From NCBI GenBank assembly GCA_949743265.1, contig CATJSX010000073.1, positions 1 to 64,000 on the forward strand: a DNA stretch of 64,000 bases. Direction: 5' to 3'. A program made the translations under genes and the position numbers. This DNA comes from an uncultured Peptococcaceae bacterium. GTDB taxonomy: Bacteria > Bacillota > Peptococcia > Peptococcales > Peptococcaceae. This document shows, piece after piece, positions 47,985 through 57,299 of the stretch. Positions within the stretch are counted from its first letter, which is position 1. Each line of letters opens with the position of its first letter. The notes under the pieces are model-generated. The model was not told the origin of the DNA, did no database searches, and was given only the letters and a program-made list of their open reading frames with translations.

Positions 47985-49535
47985 ATGAATAATTTACTGC
48001 GCATTATATTTAGTCGCATGATTTTGGTCGGACTATCCCTCTTAATTCAACTAGCAGTTTTGATCATCATCATTTTGCGTTTCGGCAATTATTTCATTTA
48101 TTTTTATACATTTTGCTTGATTATCAGCGTAATTGCCGTTTTATGGATTATTAACAATAATAACAATCCAGCATACAAGATCACTTGGCTCGTATTGATT
48201 CTGCTGTTTCCCATTTTCGGCGGTTTATTCTATTTGATGTTTGGCGGTAATCGTTCCAGCAAGCGAATGCGTGCTAAAAACCGTATGGTAGAGGAAAAAA
48301 CGAGAAATTCTCTGAAGCAGACTAACGATATTTTGACACAGCTGCAAGCCATCGATCCCCAGATTGCCAAACAAGCGATTTTTTTAACAGCGTCTTCCGA
48401 TTATCCCGTTTATCAACATACATCGACAGAATACTTCGCCTTAGGCGAAGACCAGTTTGGCTCAATGTTGGACGCGCTAAATAGAGCAGAGCATTATATT
48501 TTCTTGGAATATTTTATTGTAGAAGAAGGGCTGATGTGGGATAGTATTTTAGAGATTTTAGTAGCTAAAGCTGCTTCGGGCGTTGATGTACGCATGATTT
48601 ATGACGATATTGGCTGTGTATTGACACTACCACATCATTATGAACGAAAACTGCAATCGCTAGGTATCAAATGCAAAGTGTTTAATCCCTTTACACCAGT
48701 ACTTTCCGCTCGTCTTAATAATCGTGATCACCGTAAAATCGTTATTATTGACGGACATACGGCTTATACCGGCGGAACTAATTTAGCTGACGAATATATT
48801 AACGCCAAAGTAAAGTATGGTCACTGGAAAGATACCGCTATCAAAATTTGCGGTGAAGCGGCATGGAGTTTTACAGTAATGTTTTTAACATTTTGGGATT
48901 ACTTGAGCAACGAAACGGTTATCGTGGAAGTAGAAGATTACAATAATTACCGCCCCTACGTTTATCACAATGAGCAGTTTGAGAATGATGGTTTTGTTTT
49001 ACCTTATGCCGATAGTCCTTTAGACGATGAATCGACAGCTAAAATTGCTTATCTCAATATCATCAACGGCGCTAAAAAATACGTCTATATTACAACGCCT
49101 TACTTAATTTTGGACAATGAATTAACTGTCGGTCTATGTGCAGCAGCAAAAAGCGGAGTTGATGTGCGTATTATTACGCCACATATTCCCGATAAATGGT
49201 ATGTTTTCGGAGTTACTCGCGCTAATTATCCGATACTGCTGCGCAGCGGCGTGAAAATTTACGAATACACACCCGGTTTTATGCACAGCAAATGCGCTAT
49301 TGCTGACGATGAAGTGGCTATTATCGGTTCCATCAATTTGGACTATCGCAGTTTGTATCTTCATTTTGAATGCGCTGCATGGCTGTATCAAACAAACTCA
49401 ATAGCCGATATTAAAAATGATTTTGACCAAACCTTAGCCGTATCACAATTAGTCACTTTGGAAGAATGCAGCAACCGCCCTTGGTATACGGTAATTGGGT
49501 ATTCTATTTTGCGTTTATTTGCTCCGTTGATGTAA
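47985..49535 (+). CDS. cls: Cardiolipin synthase
   Basis: A 516-residue phospholipase D-superfamily cardiolipin synthase. Two N-terminal membrane segments are followed by PLD nuclease-like domains with two HKD motifs: DHRKIVIIDGHTAYTGGTN and FMHSKCAIADDEVAIIGSINLD. It joins two phosphatidylglycerol molecules to cardiolipin. ATG 47985 is chosen because GGCGGAG precedes it; the open frame begins at 47862 through the glutaredoxin terminator. It is monocistronic. Confidence 0.93.
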   Translation: MNNLLRIIFSRMILVGLSLLIQLAVLIIIILRFGNYFIYFYTFCLIISVIAVLWIINNNNNPAYKITWLVLILLFPIFGGLFYLMFGGNRSSKRMRAKNRMVEEKTRNSLKQTNDILTQLQAIDPQIAKQAIFLTASSDYPVYQHTSTEYFALGEDQFGSMLDALNRAEHYIFLEYFIVEEGLMWDSILEILVAKAASGVDVRMIYDDIGCVLTLPHHYERKLQSLGIKCKVFNPFTPVLSARLNNRDHRKIVIIDGHTAYTGGTNLADEYINAKVKYGHWKDTAIKICGEAAWSFTVMFLTFWDYLSNETVIVEVEDYNNYRPYVYHNEQFENDGFVLPYADSPLDDESTAKIAYLNIINGAKKYVYITTPYLILDNELTVGLCAAAKSGVDVRIITPHIPDKWYVFGVTRANYPILLRSGVKIYEYTPGFMHSKCAIADDEVAIIGSINLDYRSLYLHFECAAWLYQTNSIADIKNDFDQTLAVSQLVTLEECSNRPWYTVIGYSILRLFAPLM

Positions 49536-49571
49536 TACTAAATGCATGCAAAAATTGATCCCTATAAAAAA

Positions 49572-49730
49572 ATAAAGGAATTTGTAGCCACTTAGCGATC
49601 CGATTCCTCGCGGTACAAATTCCTTTATGATGATGGGGAGATACTTTTAACCACAGGGGTGTGGTCATGGCTCAAGCTCATCGCTTGAAAGTTATTGTCT
49701 GGTCGGCGCACTGCCAGCAACCGACCAGTA
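49572..49730. other. Cluster of hairpins between cls and the Feo module
   Basis: A 15-bp perfect inverted repeat (49572-49586 with 49614-49628) that reads as a terminator on the minus strand (T tract leftward). Then come smaller stems: CCACA/TGTGG around 49650, TCAAGC/GCTTGA around 49672-49688 and TGGTCGG/CCGACCA (49700-49727). The first is likely the end of the Feo operon transcript. The others form a structured 3' region or small RNA of unknown role. Confidence 0.55.
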
Positions 49731-49734
49731 AAGA

Positions 49735-49893
49735 CTATTTTTTCTGTTGATTACAGCAACTTTGCTGTGCTGAACAATGCGGACAACTACCGCCGCAGCT
49801 AGGGCATCCACCGCTTCTAAAATCACTAATCATTTTACGAGCGGCAAAAAACAACGCTATAAATAATAAAACACTGATAAGAATCGTTGCCAT
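49735..49893 (-). CDS. FeoB-associated Cys-rich membrane peptide
   Basis: A 52-residue peptide, ATG 49893 after AAAGGAG. One N-terminal membrane segment (ILISVLLFIALFFAARK) is followed by a Cys-rich tail with CPSCGGSCPHC and a CC pair. This matches the FeoB-associated Cys-rich membrane proteins found directly after feoB; the tail may bind iron. It follows feoB by 15 bases on the same strand. Confidence 0.85.
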   Translation of the reverse strand: MATILISVLLFIALFFAARKMISDFRSGGCPSCGGSCPHCSAQQSCCNQQKK

Positions 49894-49908
49894 CAATTTC
49901 GCTCCTTT

Positions 49909-51924
49909 TTAGAAAATACGACTGCCAATTTGATAAATCAACATAGACACGATATAAGCTAAACCCGTTTGATAAAGAATCGTCGCCCATGTCCATTTTG
50001 CCGACATCATTTCACGACGTACAGCGCCAATAGCAGCAAAACAAGGCGCACAGAGCAAATTAAATACCATATATGCATAGGCACTGGCTTGAGTGAAAGA
50101 TTGAGCAATTTGTGTTAAAAGCGCTGGGTCATCTTCAGCAGCTTCGCCAATGCCATATAAAACGCCTAAAGTTGCTACAACATTTTCCTTGGCTACCAAA
50201 CCAGTAACAGCGCCAACAGCAGACTGCCAATTGCCAAACCCTAAAGGAATGAAAAGCGGCGCAATCACACGACCGATGGAAGCCAGTATACTTTCTTCAG
50301 CATCAACCATTTGCAAATGCCAATCAAAGGACTGTAAAAACCAAATAACAGCGCAAGAAACAAAGATAATTGTACCTGCTTTGATCATAAAGGCTTTCGC
50401 TCTTTCCCACATGTGCAAAAGCACGCCTTTGGCTGCGGGAATGTGGTACTGAGGCAATTCCATAACAAAAGGAGCGGGATCGCCAGCAAATGGTTTTGTT
50501 CTTTTCAAAAACAAACAAGAAATAATAATAGCTGCTACACCGATAAAATAAGCCGATGGCGCCACCCATGAACTTTCTGGAAATAAAGCACCAGCAAATA
50601 ACGCAATAATGGGTAGTTTTGCACCACAAGGAATAAATGTTGTGGTCATAATCGTCATACGACGATCTTTTTCGTTTTCAATAGTGCGAGTAGCCATAAT
50701 TGCCGGCACACCGCAGCCAGAACCAATGAGCATCGGAATAAAAGATTTACCTGAAAGACCAAACCGGCGAAAAATTCTATCCATAATAAAGGCAATACGC
50801 GCCATATAGCCGCAATCTTCCAAAATCGAAAGGAAGAAAAATAGTACCATCATTTGCGGCACAAATCCAATAACCGCGCCTACACCAGCAATAATACCAT
50901 CGCAAATCAAGCTGACCAACCATTCAGCTGCCGCCATTTGGATCAAACATTCTTCTACCCAACCTTGGAAACCGCCAATCAATGTATCATTAGTAAAACC
51001 TGTTAAAAAATCTCCTACAGTTTGTATGGAAATATAATAAACAAACCACATAATAACGGCAAAAATTGGTAACGCCAAGAAACGATTAGTCACAATACGG
51101 TCAATTTTATCGGAAGTCGTCATCTCGCCATGACCATTTTTTTTGCTGATACATTTGCCAATCATAGCAGTCAAATAGTCATAACGACTGTTAGTAATGA
51201 TACTTTCGGCGTCATCGTCCAAAATCCTTTCCGCTTCCTGAACGATATTTTCTATTTTAGCTTTGTTTTCTGAAGACAAATTAACGCCAGTAATGATTTT
51301 TTCATCCCGCTCAAACCATTTAATACTATACCAGCGCAAGTGCTCTCTGCTAACACTGTCTTTTAAAAGCTCAGCAATTTCTTCCAGCGGTTTTTCTACT
51401 TCCGCGCTAAATTTTCGCGGTATAGCTGGTGTCTTTTGGTTTGACATTTCTATGGCTTTAGTAGCCAGTTCCTTTAATCCTGTGCCTTTTGTAGCAGACG
51501 TTTCAATAATAGGCACACCTAACTCTTCCGATAATTTTGCAGTATTGATTTTATCGCCGTTTTTCTGCACCACGTCAATCATATTTAAAGCAATAACGAC
51601 AGGAATCCCTACTTCTAAAAGCTGCGTAGTCAAATATAAATTACGTTCCAAATTGGCAGCGTCGATAATGTTAATCAATACATCAGGTTTTTCGCCAATT
51701 AAAAAATCTCTCGTCACTACTTCTTCCAAAGTATACGGAGATAGAGAATAAATCCCCGGCAAATCAACTAATACGCAATCGCGATGATTTTTTAGCTTTC
51801 CTTCTTTTTTTTCAACTGTTACGCCGGGCCAATTACCGACATATTGTGAACTGCCGGTAAGCGCATTAAAAATGCTGGTTTTGCCGCAGTTTGGATTACC
51901 AGCTAAGGCAATTTTTGTTGTCAT
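49909..51924 (-). CDS. feoB: Ferrous iron transporter FeoB
   Basis: A 671-residue Fe(II) transporter. The cytoplasmic N-terminal G domain has the P-loop GNPNCGKTSIFNAL, DLPGIYSLSP (G3) and ALNMIDV (G4), and the rest is the membrane region with Cys-containing Gly-rich gates (IPMLIGSGCGVPAIMATR and FIPCGAKLPIIAL). It is the main iron uptake route in anaerobic conditions. Two FeoA genes precede it and the Cys-rich peptide follows. An inverted repeat at 51946-51963 lies just upstream. Confidence 0.96.
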   Translation of the reverse strand: MTTKIALAGNPNCGKTSIFNALTGSSQYVGNWPGVTVEKKEGKLKNHRDCVLVDLPGIYSLSPYTLEEVVTRDFLIGEKPDVLINIIDAANLERNLYLTTQLLEVGIPVVIALNMIDVVQKNGDKINTAKLSEELGVPIIETSATKGTGLKELATKAIEMSNQKTPAIPRKFSAEVEKPLEEIAELLKDSVSREHLRWYSIKWFERDEKIITGVNLSSENKAKIENIVQEAERILDDDAESIITNSRYDYLTAMIGKCISKKNGHGEMTTSDKIDRIVTNRFLALPIFAVIMWFVYYISIQTVGDFLTGFTNDTLIGGFQGWVEECLIQMAAAEWLVSLICDGIIAGVGAVIGFVPQMMVLFFFLSILEDCGYMARIAFIMDRIFRRFGLSGKSFIPMLIGSGCGVPAIMATRTIENEKDRRMTIMTTTFIPCGAKLPIIALFAGALFPESSWVAPSAYFIGVAAIIISCLFLKRTKPFAGDPAPFVMELPQYHIPAAKGVLLHMWERAKAFMIKAGTIIFVSCAVIWFLQSFDWHLQMVDAEESILASIGRVIAPLFIPLGFGNWQSAVGAVTGLVAKENVVATLGVLYGIGEAAEDDPALLTQIAQSFTQASAYAYMVFNLLCAPCFAAIGAVRREMMSAKWTWATILYQTGLAYIVSMLIYQIGSRIF

Positions 51925-51945
51925 GTTGTTCTTCCCTTCTTTTTA

Positions 51946-51963
51946 TTAGTCTTAACTAACTAA
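51946..51963 (-). promoter_or_regulatory. Candidate metal-regulator box before feoB
   Basis: TTAGTCTTAACTAACTAA contains TTAGT-N4-ACTAA, a perfect inverted repeat, 22 bases upstream of the feoB start. A related repeat lies upstream of the first feoA gene. The form recalls DtxR/MntR-type iron or manganese boxes; the binding protein is not in the window. Confidence 0.5.
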
Positions 51964-51998
51964 AAGCCGTGCGCTATTTCTATTTAATAATTGCTGAA

Positions 51999-52223
51999 TC
52001 ATTCTACTATAATTTGCGCTGCGTCGCTTTTACGGATAGTTAATTCATAGCCTCGCACAGTAACTTCTATAGGATCTCCCAAAGGCGCTACTTTGCGTAC
52101 ATAGACCGATGTACCTTTAGTAATGCCCATATCCATAATCCGTCGCTTAACCGCTCCGTCGCCAGTCAATTTAGTCACAGTTGCTGTTTGACCACACGCT
52201 ACTTGAGCCAAAGTTTTCACCAC
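51999..52223 (-). CDS. feoA: FeoA domain protein
   Basis: A 74-residue SH3-like FeoA protein (QTATVTKLTGDGAVKRRIMD, then GITKGTSVYVRKVAPLGDP). It supports FeoB function by binding its cytoplasmic part. It is the second of two tandem FeoA genes, 27 bases after the first and 74 before feoB. The start is preceded by GGGGGAATAA-type purines. Confidence 0.9.
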   Translation of the reverse strand: MVKTLAQVACGQTATVTKLTGDGAVKRRIMDMGITKGTSVYVRKVAPLGDPIEVTVRGYELTIRKSDAAQIIVE

Positions 52224-52250
52224 TTATTCCCCCTTGCTTTTCTGTTTTAT

Positions 52251-52469
52251 TTATTGGCTCACTATAATACGTTGAGCCATTTTTTTATCTAACGCTACGC
52301 GGGTTTCTTTAACTTTCAAAATCATATTACCACCCAATTCGGAAATTACCGTCACTTCACTGCCTACAGTAAAACCAAGATTGGTTAAAAATTTTCGCGT
52401 ATCATCTTTGCCGTTTATTTTATTGATATAGACGGTTTGACCTTGATCAGCTAAAGCTAAAGGCATCAT
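52251..52469 (-). CDS. feoA: FeoA domain protein, first copy
   Basis: A 72-residue FeoA-like protein (MMPLALADQGQTVYINKING, LTNLGFTVGSEVTVISELGG). It is clearly distinct from its neighbour, so the two copies probably form a hetero-complex with FeoB. It is the first gene of the Feo operon, with GAGGAGG before the ATG and a metal-box-like repeat 33 bases upstream. Confidence 0.88.
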   Translation of the reverse strand: MMPLALADQGQTVYINKINGKDDTRKFLTNLGFTVGSEVTVISELGGNMILKVKETRVALDKKMAQRIIVSQ

Positions 52470-52501
52470 TTTTCCTCCTCTCCATATGGCTAATTTTTAT
52501 T

Positions 52502-52515
52502 AGTTATATCTAACT
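52502..52515 (-). promoter_or_regulatory. Candidate metal-regulator box before the Feo operon
   Basis: AGTTATATCTAACT has arms AGTTA and TAACT with a 4-base centre. Read in the wider register it is TTAGT-N4-TCTAA, matching the box before feoB at four of five right-arm bases. The position fits iron-dependent repression of the operon. Confidence 0.5.
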
Positions 52516-52598
52516 TATGGGTTTAGTTTACACCTGCTAACCATATTTGTCAAGTCTTTTTTGGCAAAAATTTTCATTAACTTTGAAAGCAAATGGCG

Positions 52599-52626
52599 AG
52601 AGTCGTCATTTACATCTGACGACTCT
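52599..52626. terminator. Hairpin between feoA and the CapA-like gene
   Basis: AGAGTCGTCA (52599-52608) with TGACGACTCT (52617-52626), perfect 10-bp stem. The flanking T content is modest, so it may be a weak terminator for the minus-strand CapA-like gene that ends at 52739. Confidence 0.5.
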
Positions 52627-52738
52627 TGTTAATCATTTTCTTTTGTATTCAACAATAGCGAAATTTTTAGGCAAACTCATGATTAAAAAATATCCTTTTT
52701 TATGTTTATCAATCCAACTGCAAAAGCAAGGCTATTGA

Positions 52739-53920
52739 TTAAACCAGTGGTTCGACATTAATTGGGGCAAATTTGTTGCTTAATTCATCAAAACCGATAA
52801 TGTTATCACGCCATATTTCTTGGGCTAATTGCTGGAGATAGGTGGGATTTAACAATGTTTGACCTTTTATAAATAAGCGATGTTTTTTCGATAATGATTC
52901 GTTATAATTATCCAAAGGATAGATTTTGAATTCATGATAACTATTATCATAATGTGTCACTGTAGGCAAAAGACCAGACTGAGCAATAAAACAGTAACCG
53001 TCACTGGCCTTGGTTAATTTGACATACAAAAGACCACCTAACATAGTATCTACTTTATTTTGAGAAGATATAAAATTGCCCAGCGAATAAACAACTAAGG
53101 TTCGATGACCATTAGCGCTGGTCAAATATTCCATCGGTTGAATGACATGAGGATGAGAGCCGATGACTACATCAACATTAAGCTCAGCTAATAACTGTGC
53201 CAATCTTTTTTGTTCATCATTAGGCTGATGATGATATTCATCGCCCCAGTGCATAGAAACAATTAGAAAATCGCACTGACTGCGCAAAGCGCTTACTTCC
53301 GTACGTAAAATATCATCATCAATCAATCCCACTAAATAAGGTTTATCCTTAGGAATCGTGATACCGTTCGTTCCGTAAGTATAACCTAAAAAACCAACCG
53401 TAACGCCGTTTTTCGTTAAAATTACCGGTTGCTTGCGGCTTTCTTCAGAAGCAAAAGCGCCAATAATATGAACGGGCAAAGTATCCAAATAATTCAGTGT
53501 ACTCAAAACGCCTTTAACGCCTTTGTCCATCATGTGATTATTAGCTAAATTAAAAACATCAAAACCAACGGCAAGCAAATCAGTGGCAATTTCTTGCGGC
53601 GAATTGAACGTTGGATAACTGCTAGGCTCATGTAAACTACTCATAGGCGCTTCTTGATTGATAAAAGCAATATCGGCAGCACTGATGATCGGCTCAACCG
53701 AATCATACATAGCCTGAAAACGATAACCTTCAGCCGTTTTTGCTGAATTATAAACAGTATTGTGCAAAATATTATCGCCTGCCGCAATAAGCGTAACTGA
53801 CTTAGGCAATACCGGCGCTACGGCTGGTACAATTTTTTCAACAGCTGATGAGCAAGCGCAAAAAGAAAAAAACAACCCAAAAAGCACCGCTGTCATAATA
53901 AATTTTTGGTAAATTTTCAT
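52739..53920 (-). CDS. CapA-family metallophosphatase-like exported protein
   Basis: A 393-residue protein of the CapA/PgsA (poly-gamma-glutamate synthesis) family with a calcineurin-like fold. Signatures are LIAAGDNILHN, FINQEAPMS, NLANNHMMDKG, SMHWGDEYHHQPN and DVVIGSHPHVIQP. The N-terminal signal peptide ends FCAC, so it may be a lipoprotein, though the lipobox is poor. ATG 53920 follows AAGGAG. No other polyglutamate genes are near, so the substrate is open. Confidence 0.85.
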   Translation of the reverse strand: MKIYQKFIMTAVLFGLFFSFCACSSAVEKIVPAVAPVLPKSVTLIAAGDNILHNTVYNSAKTAEGYRFQAMYDSVEPIISAADIAFINQEAPMSSLHEPSSYPTFNSPQEIATDLLAVGFDVFNLANNHMMDKGVKGVLSTLNYLDTLPVHIIGAFASEESRKQPVILTKNGVTVGFLGYTYGTNGITIPKDKPYLVGLIDDDILRTEVSALRSQCDFLIVSMHWGDEYHHQPNDEQKRLAQLLAELNVDVVIGSHPHVIQPMEYLTSANGHRTLVVYSLGNFISSQNKVDTMLGGLLYVKLTKASDGYCFIAQSGLLPTVTHYDNSYHEFKIYPLDNYNESLSKKHRLFIKGQTLLNPTYLQQLAQEIWRDNIIGFDELSNKFAPINVEPLV

Positions 53921-54233
53921 AGCATTCTCCTTAAAAAATATTTCATGTAGCATTATTATTTTAGCAGAAAAAAAGATTAGTGGCTATGATTTTATAAAAT
54001 TTTTTGACAAAAGCTGATAAAAATCAACAGAAAATGTGAACCTAAACGCTATCAAACCAATTTTGAGCAGTGATAAACCTAAAAAACCCGTCGATAACTG
54101 CTATATATAAAGGTAAAACTTTATAGCTATCAATCAAAAAATTCTATGAAATCAATTTGAAAAATGGTAAACTTAAAATATTAAACAGCATCATTTACTC
54201 ATGCTGAAAATCATCCTAAAGGAGAGAATGCCA

Positions 54234-56279
54234 ATGCTTGAAAGAAAAGCGCATGCACAAAAAGTTATGGTTTTAGGTGTCGATGGTCTTGATCCACGTT
54301 TTTCCCGTCGAATGATTGACGAAGGAAAAATGCCTAATCTTGCCGAATACGTCAAACGAGGCGTTTGTCGTGAAGACCTTGTTTTATTAGGCGGGCATCC
54401 AACCATCACGCCGCCAATGTGGACAACATTGGCTACTGGCTGTTATGCCAATGTACACGGCATCACCGGATTTTATCGCCAGCATCCTGAAGATTTGTCT
54501 GCGGTAACATATGCTTTGGATTCCAGAGACTGCAAAGCCGAACAAGTTTGGAACTGCACTTCAGAAGCGGGCAAAAAAACCTTAGTTTTCCACTGGCCTG
54601 GCTCTTCTTGGCCGCCAAGCAGCGACAGCGAAAATTTATTTGTTATTGACGGTACTTCACCGGGTTCTTTAGGAATGGCGACTTCACAGACTGAATCTGA
54701 TTTTCTTTTTGGTGCCGCTGAAAAAATTAACGAACCCAAATATATCAGCAATGCTGATCCTAATGTAGTAGCGCTCTGTGTTGTGGAAGAACTGCCCGAA
54801 AGAAGCAAACAAGTCGAATGGGACTTTGCCGAAAGTACCAGCTTAATCGACAAAATGAGTGTTTGCTACGATTTTGATTTATCTAAAAGTGTTACCCCAA
54901 AAATCGACTTGGTGCAATCCTATATCAGACCGGCATCAGGCTGGGCAAATGCACCTGCTGATGCTAAAGAAACATCCATGCTCTTTAGTTTTGGTTTAAT
55001 CCAACGTCCAGCATTATTATTGAAGAATGACAAAGGCATTTACGATCGTTTGGCGATTTATAAAAACAAAAAAGCAACAGAACCTATCGCAACTTTAGAA
55101 TTAGGCGTTGTACAAGGCAATATCATCGACGACGGCTTTGATAAAAAAGATGAAAAATACACTGTTGTACGAACTATGAAACTGTTAGAAATGGCTGAAG
55201 ACGGCAGTATGTTAAAAGTTTGGGTTTCCGCGGCAATGAATGTTAATGTTTATGATACATGGCATCCCCAAAGAATGTATGATTATATCAAAGAAACTTG
55301 CGGACCAACCCCACCGACTGCCAGCATTTATGAAAATACCGAAGAACTGCACCAATGTATGATGGCTGGTTGGGAAATTACTATCGACTGGCAAATCAAA
55401 GCCATGCACGAAATTATTAAACGTGAAGGTATTGAAGTTGTTTTCTCTCATATGCATGACGTTGATTTGGTTAACCATACATTTATTCGTAATTTATCGG
55501 AATATACCGCAGAAAACATGAAAAAACGCGGACTGCATAATTTGACTCATGAAGATTTCGTCAGATGGCAAGAAGATCTGTATGTTTTAACCGATAAATA
55601 CCTCGGCGCTTTTAAACATTTCTTAGACGAAGGCTGGAGTATTATTGTCACTTCCGATCACGCGCAAGTCTCGCCAAAATGGGGCATATATCCTCATCTA
55701 GGTTCCATTATCGGCTATTGCATTGGCGCTATGGAAGAATTGGGCTACACGACAATGAAGTATGACGCTGATGGCAATAAATTGCGCGAAGTTGATTGGA
55801 GCAAAACAACCGCTATTGCCAACCGTTCCAATGATATTTGGATCAATTTAAAAGGTCGTCAAGAATATGGTATCGTTGATCCTGCTGACAAGTACGAATT
55901 GGAAGAAAAAATCATGACTGATTTGTATCAGTTGAAGCATCCTGTTAGTGGCAAAAGAGTGGTTGCTTTGGCAGTACGCAATAAAGATGCCGTTCATTTT
56001 GGCTTAGGTGGCCCCGAATGCGGCGACATCATTTATTTCTTAGCTGAAGGCTATAACGGCGATCATGGCGATAGTTTATCCACCGCTTATGGCGAAGAAG
56101 ATACTTCTGTATCTCCCATCTTTGTCGCTGCTGGTCCCGGCTTTAAATCCGGCGTTTACACTGATCGTATCATCAGACAAATTGACGTTGCGCCAACTAT
56201 TGCCGCGCTTTTAGGCGTTCGTATGCCGGCACAAGCAGAAGGATCGCCAGTTTATCAAATTTTAGATTGGGAATTCTAA
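54234..56279 (+). CDS. Alkaline-phosphatase-superfamily phosphodiesterase/pyrophosphatase-like enzyme
   Basis: A 681-residue metalloenzyme. The first metal Asp is in VLGVDGLDPRF and the nucleophile Thr is expected in GHPTITPPMWTTLATG; later metal ligands are in FSHMHDVDLVNHTF and VTSDHAQVSPKWG, and a GDHGDSLSTA motif near the end. This fits the type I phosphodiesterase/nucleotide pyrophosphatase branch. ATG 54234 follows AAAGGAGAG. The enzyme looks cytoplasmic (no signal peptide), and the substrate is unknown. The 310 bases upstream hold no gene. Confidence 0.8.
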   Translation: MLERKAHAQKVMVLGVDGLDPRFSRRMIDEGKMPNLAEYVKRGVCREDLVLLGGHPTITPPMWTTLATGCYANVHGITGFYRQHPEDLSAVTYALDSRDCKAEQVWNCTSEAGKKTLVFHWPGSSWPPSSDSENLFVIDGTSPGSLGMATSQTESDFLFGAAEKINEPKYISNADPNVVALCVVEELPERSKQVEWDFAESTSLIDKMSVCYDFDLSKSVTPKIDLVQSYIRPASGWANAPADAKETSMLFSFGLIQRPALLLKNDKGIYDRLAIYKNKKATEPIATLELGVVQGNIIDDGFDKKDEKYTVVRTMKLLEMAEDGSMLKVWVSAAMNVNVYDTWHPQRMYDYIKETCGPTPPTASIYENTEELHQCMMAGWEITIDWQIKAMHEIIKREGIEVVFSHMHDVDLVNHTFIRNLSEYTAENMKKRGLHNLTHEDFVRWQEDLYVLTDKYLGAFKHFLDEGWSIIVTSDHAQVSPKWGIYPHLGSIIGYCIGAMEELGYTTMKYDADGNKLREVDWSKTTAIANRSNDIWINLKGRQEYGIVDPADKYELEEKIMTDLYQLKHPVSGKRVVALAVRNKDAVHFGLGGPECGDIIYFLAEGYNGDHGDSLSTAYGEEDTSVSPIFVAAGPGFKSGVYTDRIIRQIDVAPTIAALLGVRMPAQAEGSPVYQILDWEF

Positions 56280-56319
56280 GATTGTTTACAAAAACAAAAA
56301 GATAATCCATTCAAGGTTA

Positions 56320-56360
56320 AGGCTGTACACTTAAAAAGGCGTACAGCCTAAATTATTTTT
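56320..56360 (+). terminator. Terminator after the phosphodiesterase gene
   Basis: AGGCTGTACAC (56320-56330) with GTACAGCCT (56341-56349), followed by a T-rich tract. Confidence 0.8.
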
Positions 56361-56500
56361 CATGAAAAAACAGCAAAATACCCAAGGCATTATCCTACTT
56401 TGAAAGAATTTATCTACAAAGAATTTTAACGCAAATTTGCTGTGCTTTAATAGCTAAAAATACACATTTATCAATATTATCTTAGTTTGGAGATGACAAA

Positions 56501-57232
56501 ATGCTTAATATCACTATAAATGATTCGCTTTTTACACTAAAACCTCATCAATCACCCGCTCTGCTTAGCCATGATAAAGGTGACGGCTATGGCAACGGCT
56601 CCGTTAGCTGGTTACCTGACGGTTTATTTTTACACGAAATTATTGATACTCTTTGTCCGCAAAATCATCAACAAATCATAGGGGCACTGCGCAATAAAGA
56701 AATCCTTACGTTAGAATCTTTTATTACCAGCGATTGCTCTTTAGAATGGATAACCTTAGGCGAACCATTGGCAGAACAACTGCTTGACGATATGCTAAGA
56801 TTACTCATCAACTATGTAATGTTTGAGCTTTTTCCACAATATCAACGCCTAAATTCTACTTTGGCACAGCAATATTTTTTTATTATACCGTCGACTCAGC
56901 CACTATCGGCACAAGCATTAGCTTCTTTGAATGAACGCTTGAAATATTATTTAGCGAAACCGCCGCAAATTACTACTCGTTTAGAAAACACTAATAAAGT
57001 AATTCGTCAGCTTGCAGCACAAAAGCAAAACTATTTAGCCCAAACACTTTTGGCTCAAAATACTGGCGAGCCGCTTTATGTGCATAAAATCGGCGAAAAT
57101 TTTCTTGATCCTGCCCGTTTAAAAGGAATGATTCCCCTTTCTGCTATCAAAGAAGCCATCATTGACAGCCAAGAAATAACTGCTTTTGACGATTTCTCTG
57201 TACTAATTTTATCCGCACGCTGTTGCTGGTAA
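56501..57232 (+). CDS. Protein of unknown function, 243 aa
   Basis: A 243-residue soluble protein, with TTGGAGATG before the ATG. I do not recognise it. The N-terminal 90 residues are mixed (DGLFLHEIIDTLCPQ), the middle is helical with a stretch rich in Gln and Leu, and the C-terminus ends SARCCW. It stands between a terminator and the hsdR remnant, so it has no clear partners. Confidence 0.55.
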   Translation: MLNITINDSLFTLKPHQSPALLSHDKGDGYGNGSVSWLPDGLFLHEIIDTLCPQNHQQIIGALRNKEILTLESFITSDCSLEWITLGEPLAEQLLDDMLRLLINYVMFELFPQYQRLNSTLAQQYFFIIPSTQPLSAQALASLNERLKYYLAKPPQITTRLENTNKVIRQLAAQKQNYLAQTLLAQNTGEPLYVHKIGENFLDPARLKGMIPLSAIKEAIIDSQEITAFDDFSVLILSARCCW

Positions 57233-57299
57233 AATCCATATCTTTTGATACGCTTTGAAATGAAACCTTTCAGCCCGTAGGTTTGATGATTGTGTTTAA

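Noticed and set aside
51263-51751. Plus-strand frame of 162 codons inside feoB
   Set aside because: Antisense shadow of feoB, low-complexity Ser/Val composition, no start signal.
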